Shown: piece after piece, positions 34,898 through 42,928 of the stretch
Position numbering within the stretch: position 1 is the first letter of the stretch
Layout of the letters: every line of letters starts with the position of its first letter
Assembly: GCF_002844595.1 (NCBI RefSeq)
Contig: NZ_PJNW01000006.1
Location: forward strand, 1 to 64,000
Reading direction: 5' to 3'
DNA from: Pleomorphomonas diazotrophica
Lineage (GTDB): Bacteria > Pseudomonadota > Alphaproteobacteria > Rhizobiales > Pleomorphomonadaceae
DNA: 64,000 nt
Translations under genes and position numbers: made by a program
The notes under the pieces: generated by a model
What the model was told of the DNA's origin: nothing
Database searches by the model: none
The model's input: the letters and a program-made list of their open reading frames with translations, nothing else

Positions 34898-35929
34898 ATG
34901 GCGGACGACGAAGACATCGGCCTCGACGACGACGGCGGCGAGACGCGAACGGCCAGCATCGAGGTGGCCGCCAAGACGCGGTTCGACAAGCTGGTTGCCG
35001 AGGCCTTTCCCGATGTCAGCCGTTCACGTCTCAAGGCGCTGATCGAGGCGGGCGCGGTGGCGGTCGACGGGGCCGTCGTCACCGACGCGGCGCGGAAGCT
35101 CGCCGGCAGCCTCGCGCTCACCGTCGTCGTGCCGCCGGCCGAGGATGCCGAGCCGCAGGGCGAAAACATCCCGCTCGACGTGGTCTACGAGGATGACGAG
35201 CTGATCGTCATCGACAAGCCGGCCGGTCTCGTGGTGCATCCGGCCGCCGGCAACTGGACCGGCACGCTGGTCAACGCGCTGATCGCCCATTGCGGCGACA
35301 GCCTGTCGGGGATCGGCGGCGTCCGCCGGCCGGGCATCGTCCACCGGCTCGACAAGGACACCACCGGCCTGATGGTGGTGGCGAAGACCGACCGGGCGCA
35401 TGCCGGGCTCGCCGCCCAGTTCGCCGACCATGGCCGCACCGGCCCGTTGGAGCGTGGCTACCTGGCGCTGGTCTGGGGCAGCCCGGAGCCGTTTCGCGGC
35501 ACCATCGAGGCGCCGCTCGGCCGCTCGTCGTCCGACCGGACCAAGATCGCCATTGTCCGGGGCGGTGGCGGCAAGGAGGCCATCACCCATTACGAGGTGG
35601 CAGAGCGCTTCCCGACGGAGGCGGGGCGTGGTGCCGTCGCTTCGCTGGTCGAATGCCATCTCGAAACGGGGCGAACGCATCAGATCCGCGTGCATCTCAC
35701 CTCGGCCGGCCATCCCCTCGTCGGCGACACGGTCTATGGCTCGCACTTCCTGACCAAGGTCAACCGTCTGCCGGAGGCGACCGCGATGGCGGTGCGGGCC
35801 TTCCAGAGACAGGCGCTGCACGCATTCTTGATCGCTTTCGAGCATCCCGTGACCGGCGAGCTCCTGCATTTTGAGAGCGGATTGCCTCGGGATATGGCAG
35901 ACTTGGTGTCGGCGTTTCGGGAACTTTAG
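34898..35929 (+). CDS. RluD-type 23S rRNA pseudouridine synthase
   Basis: About 343 residues. An N-terminal S4 domain (about 22-85: KTRFDKLVAEAFPDVSRSRLKALIEAGAVAVDG) precedes the RluA-family catalytic domain with HRLDKDTTG (Asp152 is the catalytic residue), and later ETGRTHQIRVHLTSAGHPLVGD. The subtype with an S4 domain and this length is RluD-like, which modifies helix 69 of 23S rRNA (positions 1911, 1915, 1917 in E. coli numbering). AGGAG is 6 bases before the ATG. It immediately precedes rpoH, the usual order in Hyphomicrobiales. Confidence 0.9.
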   Translation: MADDEDIGLDDDGGETRTASIEVAAKTRFDKLVAEAFPDVSRSRLKALIEAGAVAVDGAVVTDAARKLAGSLALTVVVPPAEDAEPQGENIPLDVVYEDDELIVIDKPAGLVVHPAAGNWTGTLVNALIAHCGDSLSGIGGVRRPGIVHRLDKDTTGLMVVAKTDRAHAGLAAQFADHGRTGPLERGYLALVWGSPEPFRGTIEAPLGRSSSDRTKIAIVRGGGGKEAITHYEVAERFPTEAGRGAVASLVECHLETGRTHQIRVHLTSAGHPLVGDTVYGSHFLTKVNRLPEATAMAVRAFQRQALHAFLIAFEHPVTGELLHFESGLPRDMADLVSAFREL

Positions 35930-35944
35930 GCTTTTTCATAGGTT
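35920..35944 (+). promoter_or_regulatory. Candidate general-stress (EcfG-type) promoter for rpoH
   Basis: GGAAC at 35920-35924, 17-base spacer, GTT at 35942-35944, matching the alphaproteobacterial EcfG/RpoE2 pattern GGAAC-N16/17-GTT. It overlaps the last codons of the rluD-type gene, about 120 bases before rpoH. rpoH genes in related bacteria are known to be under this sigma factor. Short motif, so moderate to low confidence. Confidence 0.4.
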
Positions 35945-36065
35945 ACCCATGAAAATGCCGGGATCGTTCCTATATTCGTCTCTCAGTGTGCTTGCTCGGC
36001 AAGGCACTGAAGGGGATGCCGTGTCCGTTCGGGAGCGGTCCCAAGACCGTTAAGGGGGGTGCTCG

Positions 36066-36962
36066 ATGGCCCGTACCACATTGCCGATGATCGCCGCGGG
36101 AGAGGGCGGTCTCAGCCGCTATCTCGACGAGATTCGCCGCTTTCCGATGCTTGAGCCGCAGGAAGAATACATGCTGGCCAAGCGCTATGCGGACTATGGC
36201 GACCGCGACGCCGCCCAGAAGCTCGTCACCTCCCACCTGCGCCTCGTCGCCAAGATCGCCATGGGCTATCGCGGTTATGGGCTGCCGATCGGCGAGGTCA
36301 TTTCCGAGGGCAACGTCGGCCTGATGCAGGCGGTCAAGCGCTTCGAGCCCGACAAGGGCTTCCGCCTCGCCACCTATGCCATGTGGTGGATCAAGGCGGC
36401 CATCCAGGAATACATTCTGCGCTCGTGGTCGCTGGTCAAGATGGGCACGACCGCCAACCAGAAGCGACTGTTCTTCAACCTGCGCAAGGCCAAGAGCCAG
36501 CTGCAGGCGCTGGGCGACGGCGACCTCAAGCCCGATCAGGTGGAGGCGATCGCCACCAAGCTGGGCGTCACCGAGGAAGACGTCGTCTCGATGAACCGGC
36601 GCCTCTCCGGCGACGCCTCGCTCAATTCGCCGCTGCGCTCGGACAGCGAGAGCGGCGAGTGGCAGGACTGGCTGGTCGACGACCGCGACGACCAGGAAAC
36701 GGTGATGGCCGAGACGGAAGAGCTCGACCAGCGCCGCGCCATGCTGAAGCGGGCGCTCGGCGTGCTCAACGAGCGCGAGCGCCGCATCTTCGAGGCGCGT
36801 CGGCTTGCCGAGGACCCGATGACGCTGGAGGACCTTTCCACGGAGTTCGGCGTCAGCCGCGAGCGTGTCCGCCAGATCGAGGTGCGCGCCTTCGAGAAGG
36901 TGCAGGAAGCCGTCAAGGCCCAGGCTCGCGAACAGGTGCCGGCCGTCGTTGCGGCCGGCTGA
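36066..36962 (+). CDS. rpoH: RNA polymerase sigma factor RpoH (sigma-32)
   Basis: A 298-residue heat-shock sigma factor. Region 2 (LVTSHLRLVAKIAMGYRGYGLPIGEVISEGNVGLMQAVKRFEPDKGFRLATYAMWWIKAAI) is followed by the diagnostic RpoH box QKRLFFNLRKAK (132-143), and region 4 (ALGVLNERERRIFEARRLAED..., FGVSRERVRQIEVRAFEKVQ). AAGGGGGG precedes the ATG. The leader contains two hairpins (35985-36010 and about 36035-36050), the second just upstream of the ribosome-binding site, so translational control by temperature is conceivable. Only one rpoH is visible here; many relatives have two. Confidence 0.95.
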   Translation: MARTTLPMIAAGEGGLSRYLDEIRRFPMLEPQEEYMLAKRYADYGDRDAAQKLVTSHLRLVAKIAMGYRGYGLPIGEVISEGNVGLMQAVKRFEPDKGFRLATYAMWWIKAAIQEYILRSWSLVKMGTTANQKRLFFNLRKAKSQLQALGDGDLKPDQVEAIATKLGVTEEDVVSMNRRLSGDASLNSPLRSDSESGEWQDWLVDDRDDQETVMAETEELDQRRAMLKRALGVLNERERRIFEARRLAEDPMTLEDLSTEFGVSRERVRQIEVRAFEKVQEAVKAQAREQVPAVVAAG

Positions 36963-37014
36963 CCCGAAACGCTCGCGAGGCGGCGCGAAAAGCGCTCCTC
37001 CGCTTGCTCGGTGC

Positions 37015-37043
37015 TTGTCCGCGCCGAGCCTTTGCGCTATAGA
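37015..37043 (+). promoter_or_regulatory. Sigma-70-type promoter for rpmE
   Basis: TTGTCC (37015-37020), exact 17-base spacer, TATAGA (37038-37043). It lies about 170 bases upstream of rpmE in the gap after rpoH and is among the best promoter matches in the window. Confidence 0.6.
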
Positions 37044-37076
37044 GGCGCCCGACCGGGCCATGCGGTGGACCGGAGG

Positions 37077-37109
37077 CGAGCCGCCCGAGGGTTTCCTCGG
37101 GGCGGCTCG
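37077..37109 (+). promoter_or_regulatory. Long GC hairpin in the rpmE leader
   Basis: Stem of 14 bp with one bulged base (37077-37090 with 37095-37109) and a GTTT loop, followed by TTCCTC. It lies between the rpmE promoter and the gene, so it may attenuate transcription or bind L31; rpmE leaders are autoregulated in several bacteria. A simple terminator for rpoH is the alternative, though the T-run is poor. Confidence 0.4.
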
Positions 37110-37211
37110 TTCCTCTGATGAGCCGCAGCGTGGCCGACACCCAACACCGTGCGCCCCGACAAGGCCGGCGTCACTGATTGCGCCTCGCGGGCGCCGGAAA
37201 GGACCAAGAAG

Positions 37212-37439
37212 ATGAAGCAGGGCATTCATCCCGACTATCACGACATCAAGGTCGTCATGACCGACGGCACCGAGTTCATCACCCGCTCCTGCTACGGCGC
37301 CAAGGATGCGACGCTGAACCTCGACATCGACCCGAAGGTGCATCCGGCCTGGACCGGCGGTCAGCAGCAGCTGATGGACCGCGGCGGCCGTCTGTCGCGC
37401 TTCAACTCCAAGTTCGGCGGTCTGTTCGCCACCAAGTAA
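37212..37439 (+). CDS. rpmE: 50S ribosomal protein L31
   Basis: A 75-residue L31, with [22 protein letters not shown], the single-Cys [10 protein letters not shown] (so the zinc-free C- form lacking the CxxC pair) and [26 protein letters not shown] precedes the ATG. The size and sequence are typical for this order. It ends in a strong terminator and is preceded by its own promoter. Confidence 0.95.
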   Translation: MKQGIHPDYHDIKVVMTDGTEFITRSCYGAKDATLNLDIDPKVHPAWTGGQQQLMDRGGRLSRFNSKFGGLFATK

Positions 37440-37463
37440 GGTTCGGCGACCGCGTAGATACGA

Positions 37464-37500
37464 AAACCCCGGCGAGTGCTGCTCGCCGGGGTTTTTGTTT
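37464..37500 (+). terminator. Rho-independent terminator after rpmE
   Basis: A 13-bp stem (37464-37476 with 37482-37494) with loop TGCTG, then TTGTTT; very stable. Confidence 0.9.
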
Positions 37501-37565
37501 TGTGGCAGGGGTGGGGCGCATCAGTCCGCCGGCGCCTCTCCGCGCCGGCGAGCCGCTTGTGGCGG

Positions 37566-38099
37566 TCAGCTCTCGGCGCGGCGGGCGCCGAAGGCGTTGG
37601 CGAGACGGTCGAGGTCGCGGGCGACGAGGTTGGCGGCCGGTTCGGCGGCGGTCTCGTAGACCGCCTTGTCCATGTGGACGATGCGCTCGTGCAGGCGATC
37701 GGTGCGTTCGATGATGGCGCGGAGCGTCGCGGGCAGCTCGCTCCACAACGGGCCGGACATGACCGGCGGCTGGAAGTCGAGGCGTACCTTGTTCTTCTCG
37801 CTGCGGGCCTGCTCGGGCGACATTTCGCCCTCGTTGACGGCGCGCTGCATCAGAAGCCAGGAGGCGATCTGCATCAGGCGGGTGGTGAGGCGCATCGACT
37901 CGGTGGAATAGGCCAGCGTGGCGGAGCGGCCGAGCGCCCGGCTCTCGATTCGGCCGTCGCCGTCGAGATAGCCCGCCGTCTCCTCGACCAGCGCCATGCC
38001 CTCGCGGAACAGCTCGCGGAACAGTTCCGAATTGAGCGCACGCGCACCGAAGGCGATGGCCTCCGTGCCGGAATGGGACTTGCCGGAAAAATCACTCAT
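37566..38099 (-). CDS. DUF1465 family protein
   Basis: A 177-residue cytoplasmic protein of mostly helical character, with SGPLWSELPATLRAIIERTDRLHERIVHMDK near the C-terminus, the conserved block of DUF1465. Members are found almost only in alphaproteobacteria and have no known function. It has an Ala/Leu/Arg composition and no signal peptide. ATG 38099 has GAGG about 8 bases upstream. It converges with rpmE, as in other Hyphomicrobiales. Confidence 0.8.
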   Translation of the reverse strand: MSDFSGKSHSGTEAIAFGARALNSELFRELFREGMALVEETAGYLDGDGRIESRALGRSATLAYSTESMRLTTRLMQIASWLLMQRAVNEGEMSPEQARSEKNKVRLDFQPPVMSGPLWSELPATLRAIIERTDRLHERIVHMDKAVYETAAEPAANLVARDLDRLANAFGARRAES

Positions 38100-38393
38100 T
38101 ACGCCACCTCTGCACCAGACGCTCGGACGATCGGCCCGGCCGGCTTCGCGCCCATGGCTTGGACTGCGAAAGCGCCGTCGCAAAGAAAAAGCTGGCGGCT
38201 CGGGCCGCTCTTCCCCGCAATCCCCAGAAGGGAAAAATGCATCCCCTTCCGGAACAGTCGTCCGACTATGCGCTCAGGGTCGCAACCGGCGTGCCAGGAA
38301 TGGTCAGGTCCGGATCGAACGTGAATGAAAGGTTAACGCAAAGCGTGTGGGGAGTCTCGGCAAATCCGTTGGCGCCGCCGGCAAGGACCAGCC

Positions 38394-38500
38394 AAAAAAG
38401 AAGGCCGCCAGGGGCGGCCCTTCCTAAGTTGAACAGGGAGGCGTCAAAAGAGTGACAGGAGCCACTCGTGATCCAAAAGAGGGATCACCGTCTTGATAAA
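38394..38500 (-). ncRNA. Candidate trans-acting small RNA with anti-Shine-Dalgarno motifs
   Basis: Within the 464-base gap between DUF1465 and DUF1192. On the minus strand: hairpin GTGATCC/GGATCAC (38488-38468), hairpin GAGTG/CACTC (38467-38450) with a GCTCCTGT loop, an unpaired CCTCCC (38441-38436), and a strong terminator (38422-38394: 9-bp stem with one bulged G, then T6). This three-hairpin layout with a CUCC-rich single-stranded part recalls the alphaproteobacterial AbcR (alpha-r15) family. The terminator could instead be that of DUF1192. The rest of the gap (38100-38393) holds the DUF1465 promoter region and nothing else visible. Confidence 0.45.
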
Positions 38501-38563
38501 CGAAACTGGTAAACAGGCCCTTAACAATGAATAATGTTCGATGGATTCCGTTAGCCATGCGCC

Positions 38564-38755
38564 TCAGAACTTGAAGAGAGAATCGGCGGCGCTGCGCACA
38601 TCGTCCTTGAGGCGGAGGGCTTCCTCGATCCTGGCAATCTCGGCATGGAGAAGGTCGACGCGGGCGCGAAGCTCGGCGACAGAGAGGCGCGACAGGTCCT
38701 GGCCGACGACATGGGCGGGCGGTGGCGGTTCCGGCCGATCATCATCGATGGACAT
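38564..38755 (-). CDS. DUF1192 family small protein
   Basis: A 63-residue protein, MSIDDDRPEPPPPAHVVGQDLSRLSVAELRARVDLLHAEIARIEEAL, with a Pro-rich head and a single coiled-coil helix. This is DUF1192, small proteins of alphaproteobacteria with no known function. GGAGG precedes the ATG at 38755. It is divergent from the quinone oxidoreductase gene, an arrangement that recurs across this order. Confidence 0.85.
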   Translation of the reverse strand: MSIDDDRPEPPPPAHVVGQDLSRLSVAELRARVDLLHAEIARIEEALRLKDDVRSAADSLFKF

Positions 38756-38893
38756 CTGGCTTCCTCCTCGTTGGCGCACAAGGAAGTGAAGGCCGGCCCG
38801 GACCACCTGTCAAGCCGGCGAAGAGGAGATAGGCTCACCGGCATGGGTTAGCGGGTCGGCGATTCGCCGCCATCCGCAGGCAGGGAGACGGTC

Positions 38894-39892
38894 ATGGCCG
38901 CGTTGCCCCAGGAGATGCTGGCAATCGAGATTTCCCGTCCCGGCGGGCCGGAGGTGCTGGTGCCGACGCGGCGGCCGCTGCCGGACGTGTCCGCCGACGG
39001 CGTGCTGATTTCAGTCGAGGCGGCCGGCGTCAACCGGCCGGACGCATTGCAGCGGCAGGGTGCCTATCCGCCGCCGCCGGGCGCCTCCGACATCCCCGGC
39101 CTCGAAGTCGCGGGAAGGATCGCGGCGACAGGCACCGATGTGCGCGGCCTCTCGGTCGGCGACAGGGTGACGGCGCTGGTGGCCGGCGGCGGCTATGCCG
39201 AGTATTGCGCGGCGCCGGCCGGGAGCTGTCTGCCGTGGCCCGAGGGTTATGACTCGGTCAGGGCGGCGGCGCTGCCGGAGACCTTCTTCACCGTCTGGTC
39301 CAACGTCTTCGAGCGGGGGCGGCTTCAGGCCGGCGAGAGCTTCCTCGTCCATGGCGGCACCTCGGGCATCGGCACCACGGCGATCCAGCTTGGCCGCGCC
39401 TTCGGGGCGCGCGTCTTCGCCACGGCCGGCAGTGCCGAGAAATGCGAGGCCTGCCGCCGCCTCGGGGCGGAGATCGCCGTCAACTATCGCGACGCGGACT
39501 TCGTCGCCGTGCTCAAGGCCGCGACGGAGGGGCGGGGTGTCGACGTGATCCTGGACATGGTGGGCGGCGACTATATCGACCGCAACTATGACCTCGCCGC
39601 CGTCGACGGCCGCATCGTGCAGATCGCCTTTCTCGGCGGGGCGAAGGCCACGGCCAACTTCGCGAGATTGATGCAGAAGCGGCTCGTCCACACCGGCTCG
39701 ACGCTGCGGCCGCGTGAGGCAGCTTTCAAGGCGTCGATCGCCGCCGCGCTTCGCGACAAGGTGTGGCCGCTGCTTGCCGCCGGCAGCGTGGCGCCGGTGA
39801 TCGATCGGGTGCTGCCCGCCGAGCGGGCGGCGGAGGCGCACACCCGTCTCGAAGCCGACCACATCGGCAAGATCGTGCTGACCTTCGGCTGA
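38894..39892 (+). CDS. NAD(P)H quinone oxidoreductase, zeta-crystallin/PIG3 type
   Basis: A 332-residue MDR-superfamily enzyme without zinc ligands. It has EAAGVNRPDALQRQGAYPPPPGASDIPGLEVAGRI (catalytic domain) and the NADPH-binding HGGTSGIGTTAIQLGRAFGARVF Rossmann motif. The PIG3/TP53I3-like group reduces quinones with NADPH. GGGAG lies 7 bases before the ATG. The physiological quinone is not known. Confidence 0.9.
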   Translation: MAALPQEMLAIEISRPGGPEVLVPTRRPLPDVSADGVLISVEAAGVNRPDALQRQGAYPPPPGASDIPGLEVAGRIAATGTDVRGLSVGDRVTALVAGGGYAEYCAAPAGSCLPWPEGYDSVRAAALPETFFTVWSNVFERGRLQAGESFLVHGGTSGIGTTAIQLGRAFGARVFATAGSAEKCEACRRLGAEIAVNYRDADFVAVLKAATEGRGVDVILDMVGGDYIDRNYDLAAVDGRIVQIAFLGGAKATANFARLMQKRLVHTGSTLRPREAAFKASIAAALRDKVWPLLAAGSVAPVIDRVLPAERAAEAHTRLEADHIGKIVLTFG

Positions 39893-39918
39893 AACCGGGA
39901 TTTTCCGGCTCAGCTCGA

Positions 39919-39947
39919 TTGCGGAACGGGGGCGCGATCTGTATATA
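39919..39947 (+). promoter_or_regulatory. Candidate sigma-70 promoter for trcR
   Basis: TTGCGG (39919-39924), exact 17-base spacer, TATATA (39942-39947), 80 bases before the trcR start. Good spacing and a strong -10. Confidence 0.55.
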
Positions 39948-40026
39948 GGGGTCATTCCCCAGTCATCGTGATACGAGACGGAGGGCCGCTGGCGAGAGCC
40001 GGTGGACCAGCGAAGAGGATTTATCG

Positions 40027-40725
40027 ATGTCGACCCCGTTGATGCCCAAGGCAACCGCCGTCTGGCTGGTCGAGAATACGGCCCTGTCCTTCGACCAGAT
40101 CGCCGCCTTCTGCAAGCTGCACGCCCTCGAGGTCAAGGCCATCGCCGACGGCGAAGCGGCCCAGGGCATCAAGGGTCTCGATCCCATCCTGACCGGCCAG
40201 CTCAGCCGCGAGGACATCGAGAAGGCCGAGAAGGACGGTTCGATCCGCCTGAAGCTGCTCGACCCCAAGGTGCGGGTGCCGGAGGCCAAGCGCCGCGGCC
40301 CGCGCTACACGCCGGTGTCGCGCCGCCAGGACCGTCCGAACGCCATTCTCTGGCTGGTGCGCAACCATCCCGAGCTCAAGGACGCGCAGATCATGCGCCT
40401 CGTCGGCACCACCAAGACGACGATCGCCCAGATCCGCGACCGCACCCACTGGAACTCCGCCAACCTGACGCCGGCCGACCCGGTGACCCTCGGCCTCTGC
40501 TCGCAGATCGAGCTGGACATGGAGGTCGAGAAGGCGGGCAAGGCGTCGCCGGAGAAGGTGCTGACGCAGACCCTGCTGCCGGTGGAAGAGACGACCTCTC
40601 CGGATGCGCTCTCCGGCTTCCGCGCCCCGTCGCGCGACGACGAGGAGGAGCTCGACGCCGAGGCGGTGTTCGCCAAGCTCAATGCGCTCTCCGGTCCGAA
40701 GTCCGACGAGGACGACGATCTCTGA
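40027..40725 (+). CDS. trcR: Cell-cycle transcriptional regulator TrcR (DUF1013)
   Basis: A 232-residue alphaproteobacterial protein with two helix-turn-helix-like parts: an N-terminal one (MPKATAVWLVENTALSFDQIAAFCKLHALEVKAIADGE) and a middle one (PNAILWLVRNHPELKDAQIMRLVGTTKTTIAQIRDRTHWNSANL). The tail is acidic. DUF1013/TrcR binds widely over the chromosome together with RNA polymerase and influences cell-cycle genes in Rhizobiales. AGAGGA precedes the ATG. It is a single gene with its own promoter and terminator. Confidence 0.9.
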   Translation: MSTPLMPKATAVWLVENTALSFDQIAAFCKLHALEVKAIADGEAAQGIKGLDPILTGQLSREDIEKAEKDGSIRLKLLDPKVRVPEAKRRGPRYTPVSRRQDRPNAILWLVRNHPELKDAQIMRLVGTTKTTIAQIRDRTHWNSANLTPADPVTLGLCSQIELDMEVEKAGKASPEKVLTQTLLPVEETTSPDALSGFRAPSRDDEEELDAEAVFAKLNALSGPKSDEDDDL

Positions 40726-40770
40726 GGCAAACAAGGAAACGCGGCCGTCTGGAATGGCCGAGTGCAGACA

Positions 40771-40798
40771 AGGCTCCGGGTTTCCGGGGCCTTTTTGT
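40771..40798 (+). terminator. Rho-independent terminator after trcR
   Basis: 9-bp stem with one G-U pair (40771-40779 with 40784-40792), GTTT loop, then TTTTGTTTT. Confidence 0.8.
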
Positions 40799-41025
40799 TT
40801 TCCGCTTCGACTGGGGAGACTCTTTTTCGTTCTGCGTCATTGTTTTGCGCCGGCCGTCACTAGGCGGTGGGATGACGGGCCGATTTTATTGGCAAGGCGA
40901 GTCCATCCGCTCGCGAGGCCGAGAGCTTGTGACGGAAGGCGGTTCGTCCGCGCCAGCCCGAGGGAAGAGGCAGGCACCGGCGTGGCCGCGGGGGATGGGC
41001 CATCATCAGTCCAGGGAGGGACCAA

Positions 41026-42744
41026 ATGGGACGCAGGGCATTGCTGGCCATCGTCGGTGCCGTGATCATGCTGCTAGGCGGGTTGCTGGCCCATTTCACG
41101 CAGACGTCGGGCGGCATCCGGATCGAGGACGTGCGCTTTACCGGCGAGAAGGGCAACAGGATGAGCGCGCTCGTCTATGTGCCACCCAACGCCACCGAGC
41201 AAACTCCGGCACCGGGCATCCTGGCGGTGCACGGCTACCTCAACTCGCGGGAGACGCAGGGCGACTTTGCCATCGAGTTCGCCCGGCGCGGCTATGTCGT
41301 CGTGGCCCTCGATCAGGCCGGCCACGGCTACAGCGATCCGCCGGCCTTCGGCTATGGCTTCGGCGGTCCGGATGGCCTCGCCTATCTGCGCAGCCTGCCC
41401 TTTGTCGACAAGAACAACATCGGCCTCGAAGGCCATTCCATGGGCGGCTGGACGGTGCTGGCGGCGGCAGCTGCAATGCCGGACGCCTACAAGGCCCTGG
41501 TGCTGGAGGGGTCGTCGACCGGCGCCCCCTTCGCCAAGGAGGGCGATCCGAGCTGGCCGCGCAATCTCGCGGTCGTCTTTTCCAAGTATGACGAGTTTGC
41601 CGGCCTCATGTGGGGCAGCCCCAAGCCCACCGCGCTCGGCAGCACGCCGAAGATCCAGGCGGTGTTCGGCGTGCAGGAGCCCATCGAGATCGGCAAGGTT
41701 TATGGCGACATCGGCCAGGGCACGGCTCGCATCCTGCAGCAGCCGGCCGTGACCCATCCGGGCGATCACATCAGCCACGAGGCGATCGGCTATGCTGTCG
41801 ACTGGTTCGGCCAGACGCTGGATGGCGGCACGCCGCTGCGTTCGGACGACCAGATCTGGCTCCGCCGGGAAATCGGCACCGGTGCCGCCCTGGTGGGTTT
41901 CGTGGTGCTCCTGCTCGGGACCTTCGACCTGCTGCTCGGCCTGCCGGCCTTTGCCGCCCTGCGCTCGGGCGCGACCGGCGCAGCGGTTGCCGAGCCGCAG
42001 CCGGGACGGCGCACGCTGGCCGCCTTCTGGATGACCGTGCTGATCCCGCCGATCACCTATTACCCGGCCTTCATGCTCGGCGAGGTCCTGCTGCCGGCGT
42101 CGGCGATCTTCCGCCAGACCTTCACCAGCCAGGTCATGGTCTGGGCGATCATCAACCTGATCATCACCCTGGCGCTGTTGCGCTGGTCGCCCCGATCTTT
42201 CGAGCGCAGGGGTGTCGTACTGCCATCGCTCGCCATCGCCCTTGCCGTCGTCGCCGTCGGCTATGTCGCCGTCTGGCTTGCCGATGCGGCGCTCAAGATC
42301 GACCTGCGTTTCTGGTTCTTCGCCCTGAAGCTGCCGAGCATGGTTCAGTTCAAGGCGTACCTGCTCTATGTGCTGCCGTTCACGGCCTTCTTCGTCGTGT
42401 CCCTGCACATGTTGCATCGCAACTTCAGCGCGCCGGGCACGCCGGCGGTTCGTCACTACGCCGTGACGGTCCTGGCCCTCGTTCTCGGCTTCGCCATCCT
42501 GGAGGCCATCCAATACGGCCACCTCTGGCTGACGGGCGAGCTGATCAACCCGATTGCCAACAATCCGCCGCTGGTGCCGCTGTCGACGATCGTCGGCCTG
42601 AACTTCCTGCCGGTCTTCACGGCAGTGGGGTTCATCTCGACCTTCACCTGGCAGCGCACGGGCTCGTCGCTGCCAGGGGCGTTGATCTCCGGCCTGCTGG
42701 TGACGTGGTACCTCACCGTCGGTACCGCGACGCACTATGCCTGA
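41026..42744 (+). CDS. Alpha/beta hydrolase fused to a polytopic membrane domain
   Basis: A 572-residue protein. An N-terminal anchor helix (LLAIVGAVIMLLGGLLAHF) leads into an alpha/beta-hydrolase domain (about 35-270) with the oxyanion-side motif AVHGYLNSRETQGDF, the nucleophile elbow GHSMGG and a late THPGDHIS His candidate. From about residue 285 on, seven to eight helices follow (TGAALVGFVVLLLGTFDLLLGL, ALAVVAVGYVAVWLADAALKI, VLPFTAFFVVSLHML, SGLLVTWYLTVGTATHYA). The active site should face outside. GGGAGG precedes the ATG. Substrate is unknown; a lipid or ester is plausible for a membrane hydrolase. The next gene is an AraC regulator. Confidence 0.8.
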   Translation: MGRRALLAIVGAVIMLLGGLLAHFTQTSGGIRIEDVRFTGEKGNRMSALVYVPPNATEQTPAPGILAVHGYLNSRETQGDFAIEFARRGYVVVALDQAGHGYSDPPAFGYGFGGPDGLAYLRSLPFVDKNNIGLEGHSMGGWTVLAAAAAMPDAYKALVLEGSSTGAPFAKEGDPSWPRNLAVVFSKYDEFAGLMWGSPKPTALGSTPKIQAVFGVQEPIEIGKVYGDIGQGTARILQQPAVTHPGDHISHEAIGYAVDWFGQTLDGGTPLRSDDQIWLRREIGTGAALVGFVVLLLGTFDLLLGLPAFAALRSGATGAAVAEPQPGRRTLAAFWMTVLIPPITYYPAFMLGEVLLPASAIFRQTFTSQVMVWAIINLIITLALLRWSPRSFERRGVVLPSLAIALAVVAVGYVAVWLADAALKIDLRFWFFALKLPSMVQFKAYLLYVLPFTAFFVVSLHMLHRNFSAPGTPAVRHYAVTVLALVLGFAILEAIQYGHLWLTGELINPIANNPPLVPLSTIVGLNFLPVFTAVGFISTFTWQRTGSSLPGALISGLLVTWYLTVGTATHYA

Positions 42745-42766
42745 GGCTGGGGGATGTTGAGCTTCC

Positions 42767-42796
42767 GGCCGGCGGGGCGACTCGCCGGCCTTTTTG
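42767..42796 (+). terminator. Rho-independent terminator after the membrane hydrolase
   Basis: 8-bp stem GGCCGGCG/CGCCGGCC (42767-42774 with 42783-42790), 8-base loop, then TTTTTG. Confidence 0.82.
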
Positions 42797-42928
42797 CGCC
42801 CGCGCGGGCTAGATCCTTCGTCTGATAAGGGTCTGCCCGTAATCAAGATAAGATGGCGAGCGTGCCGCCGGACCGATCGGTCCGGAACGGGCGGTGGGAT
42901 CGGAGCATCGGTGGGAGGCGGGAGGCAA

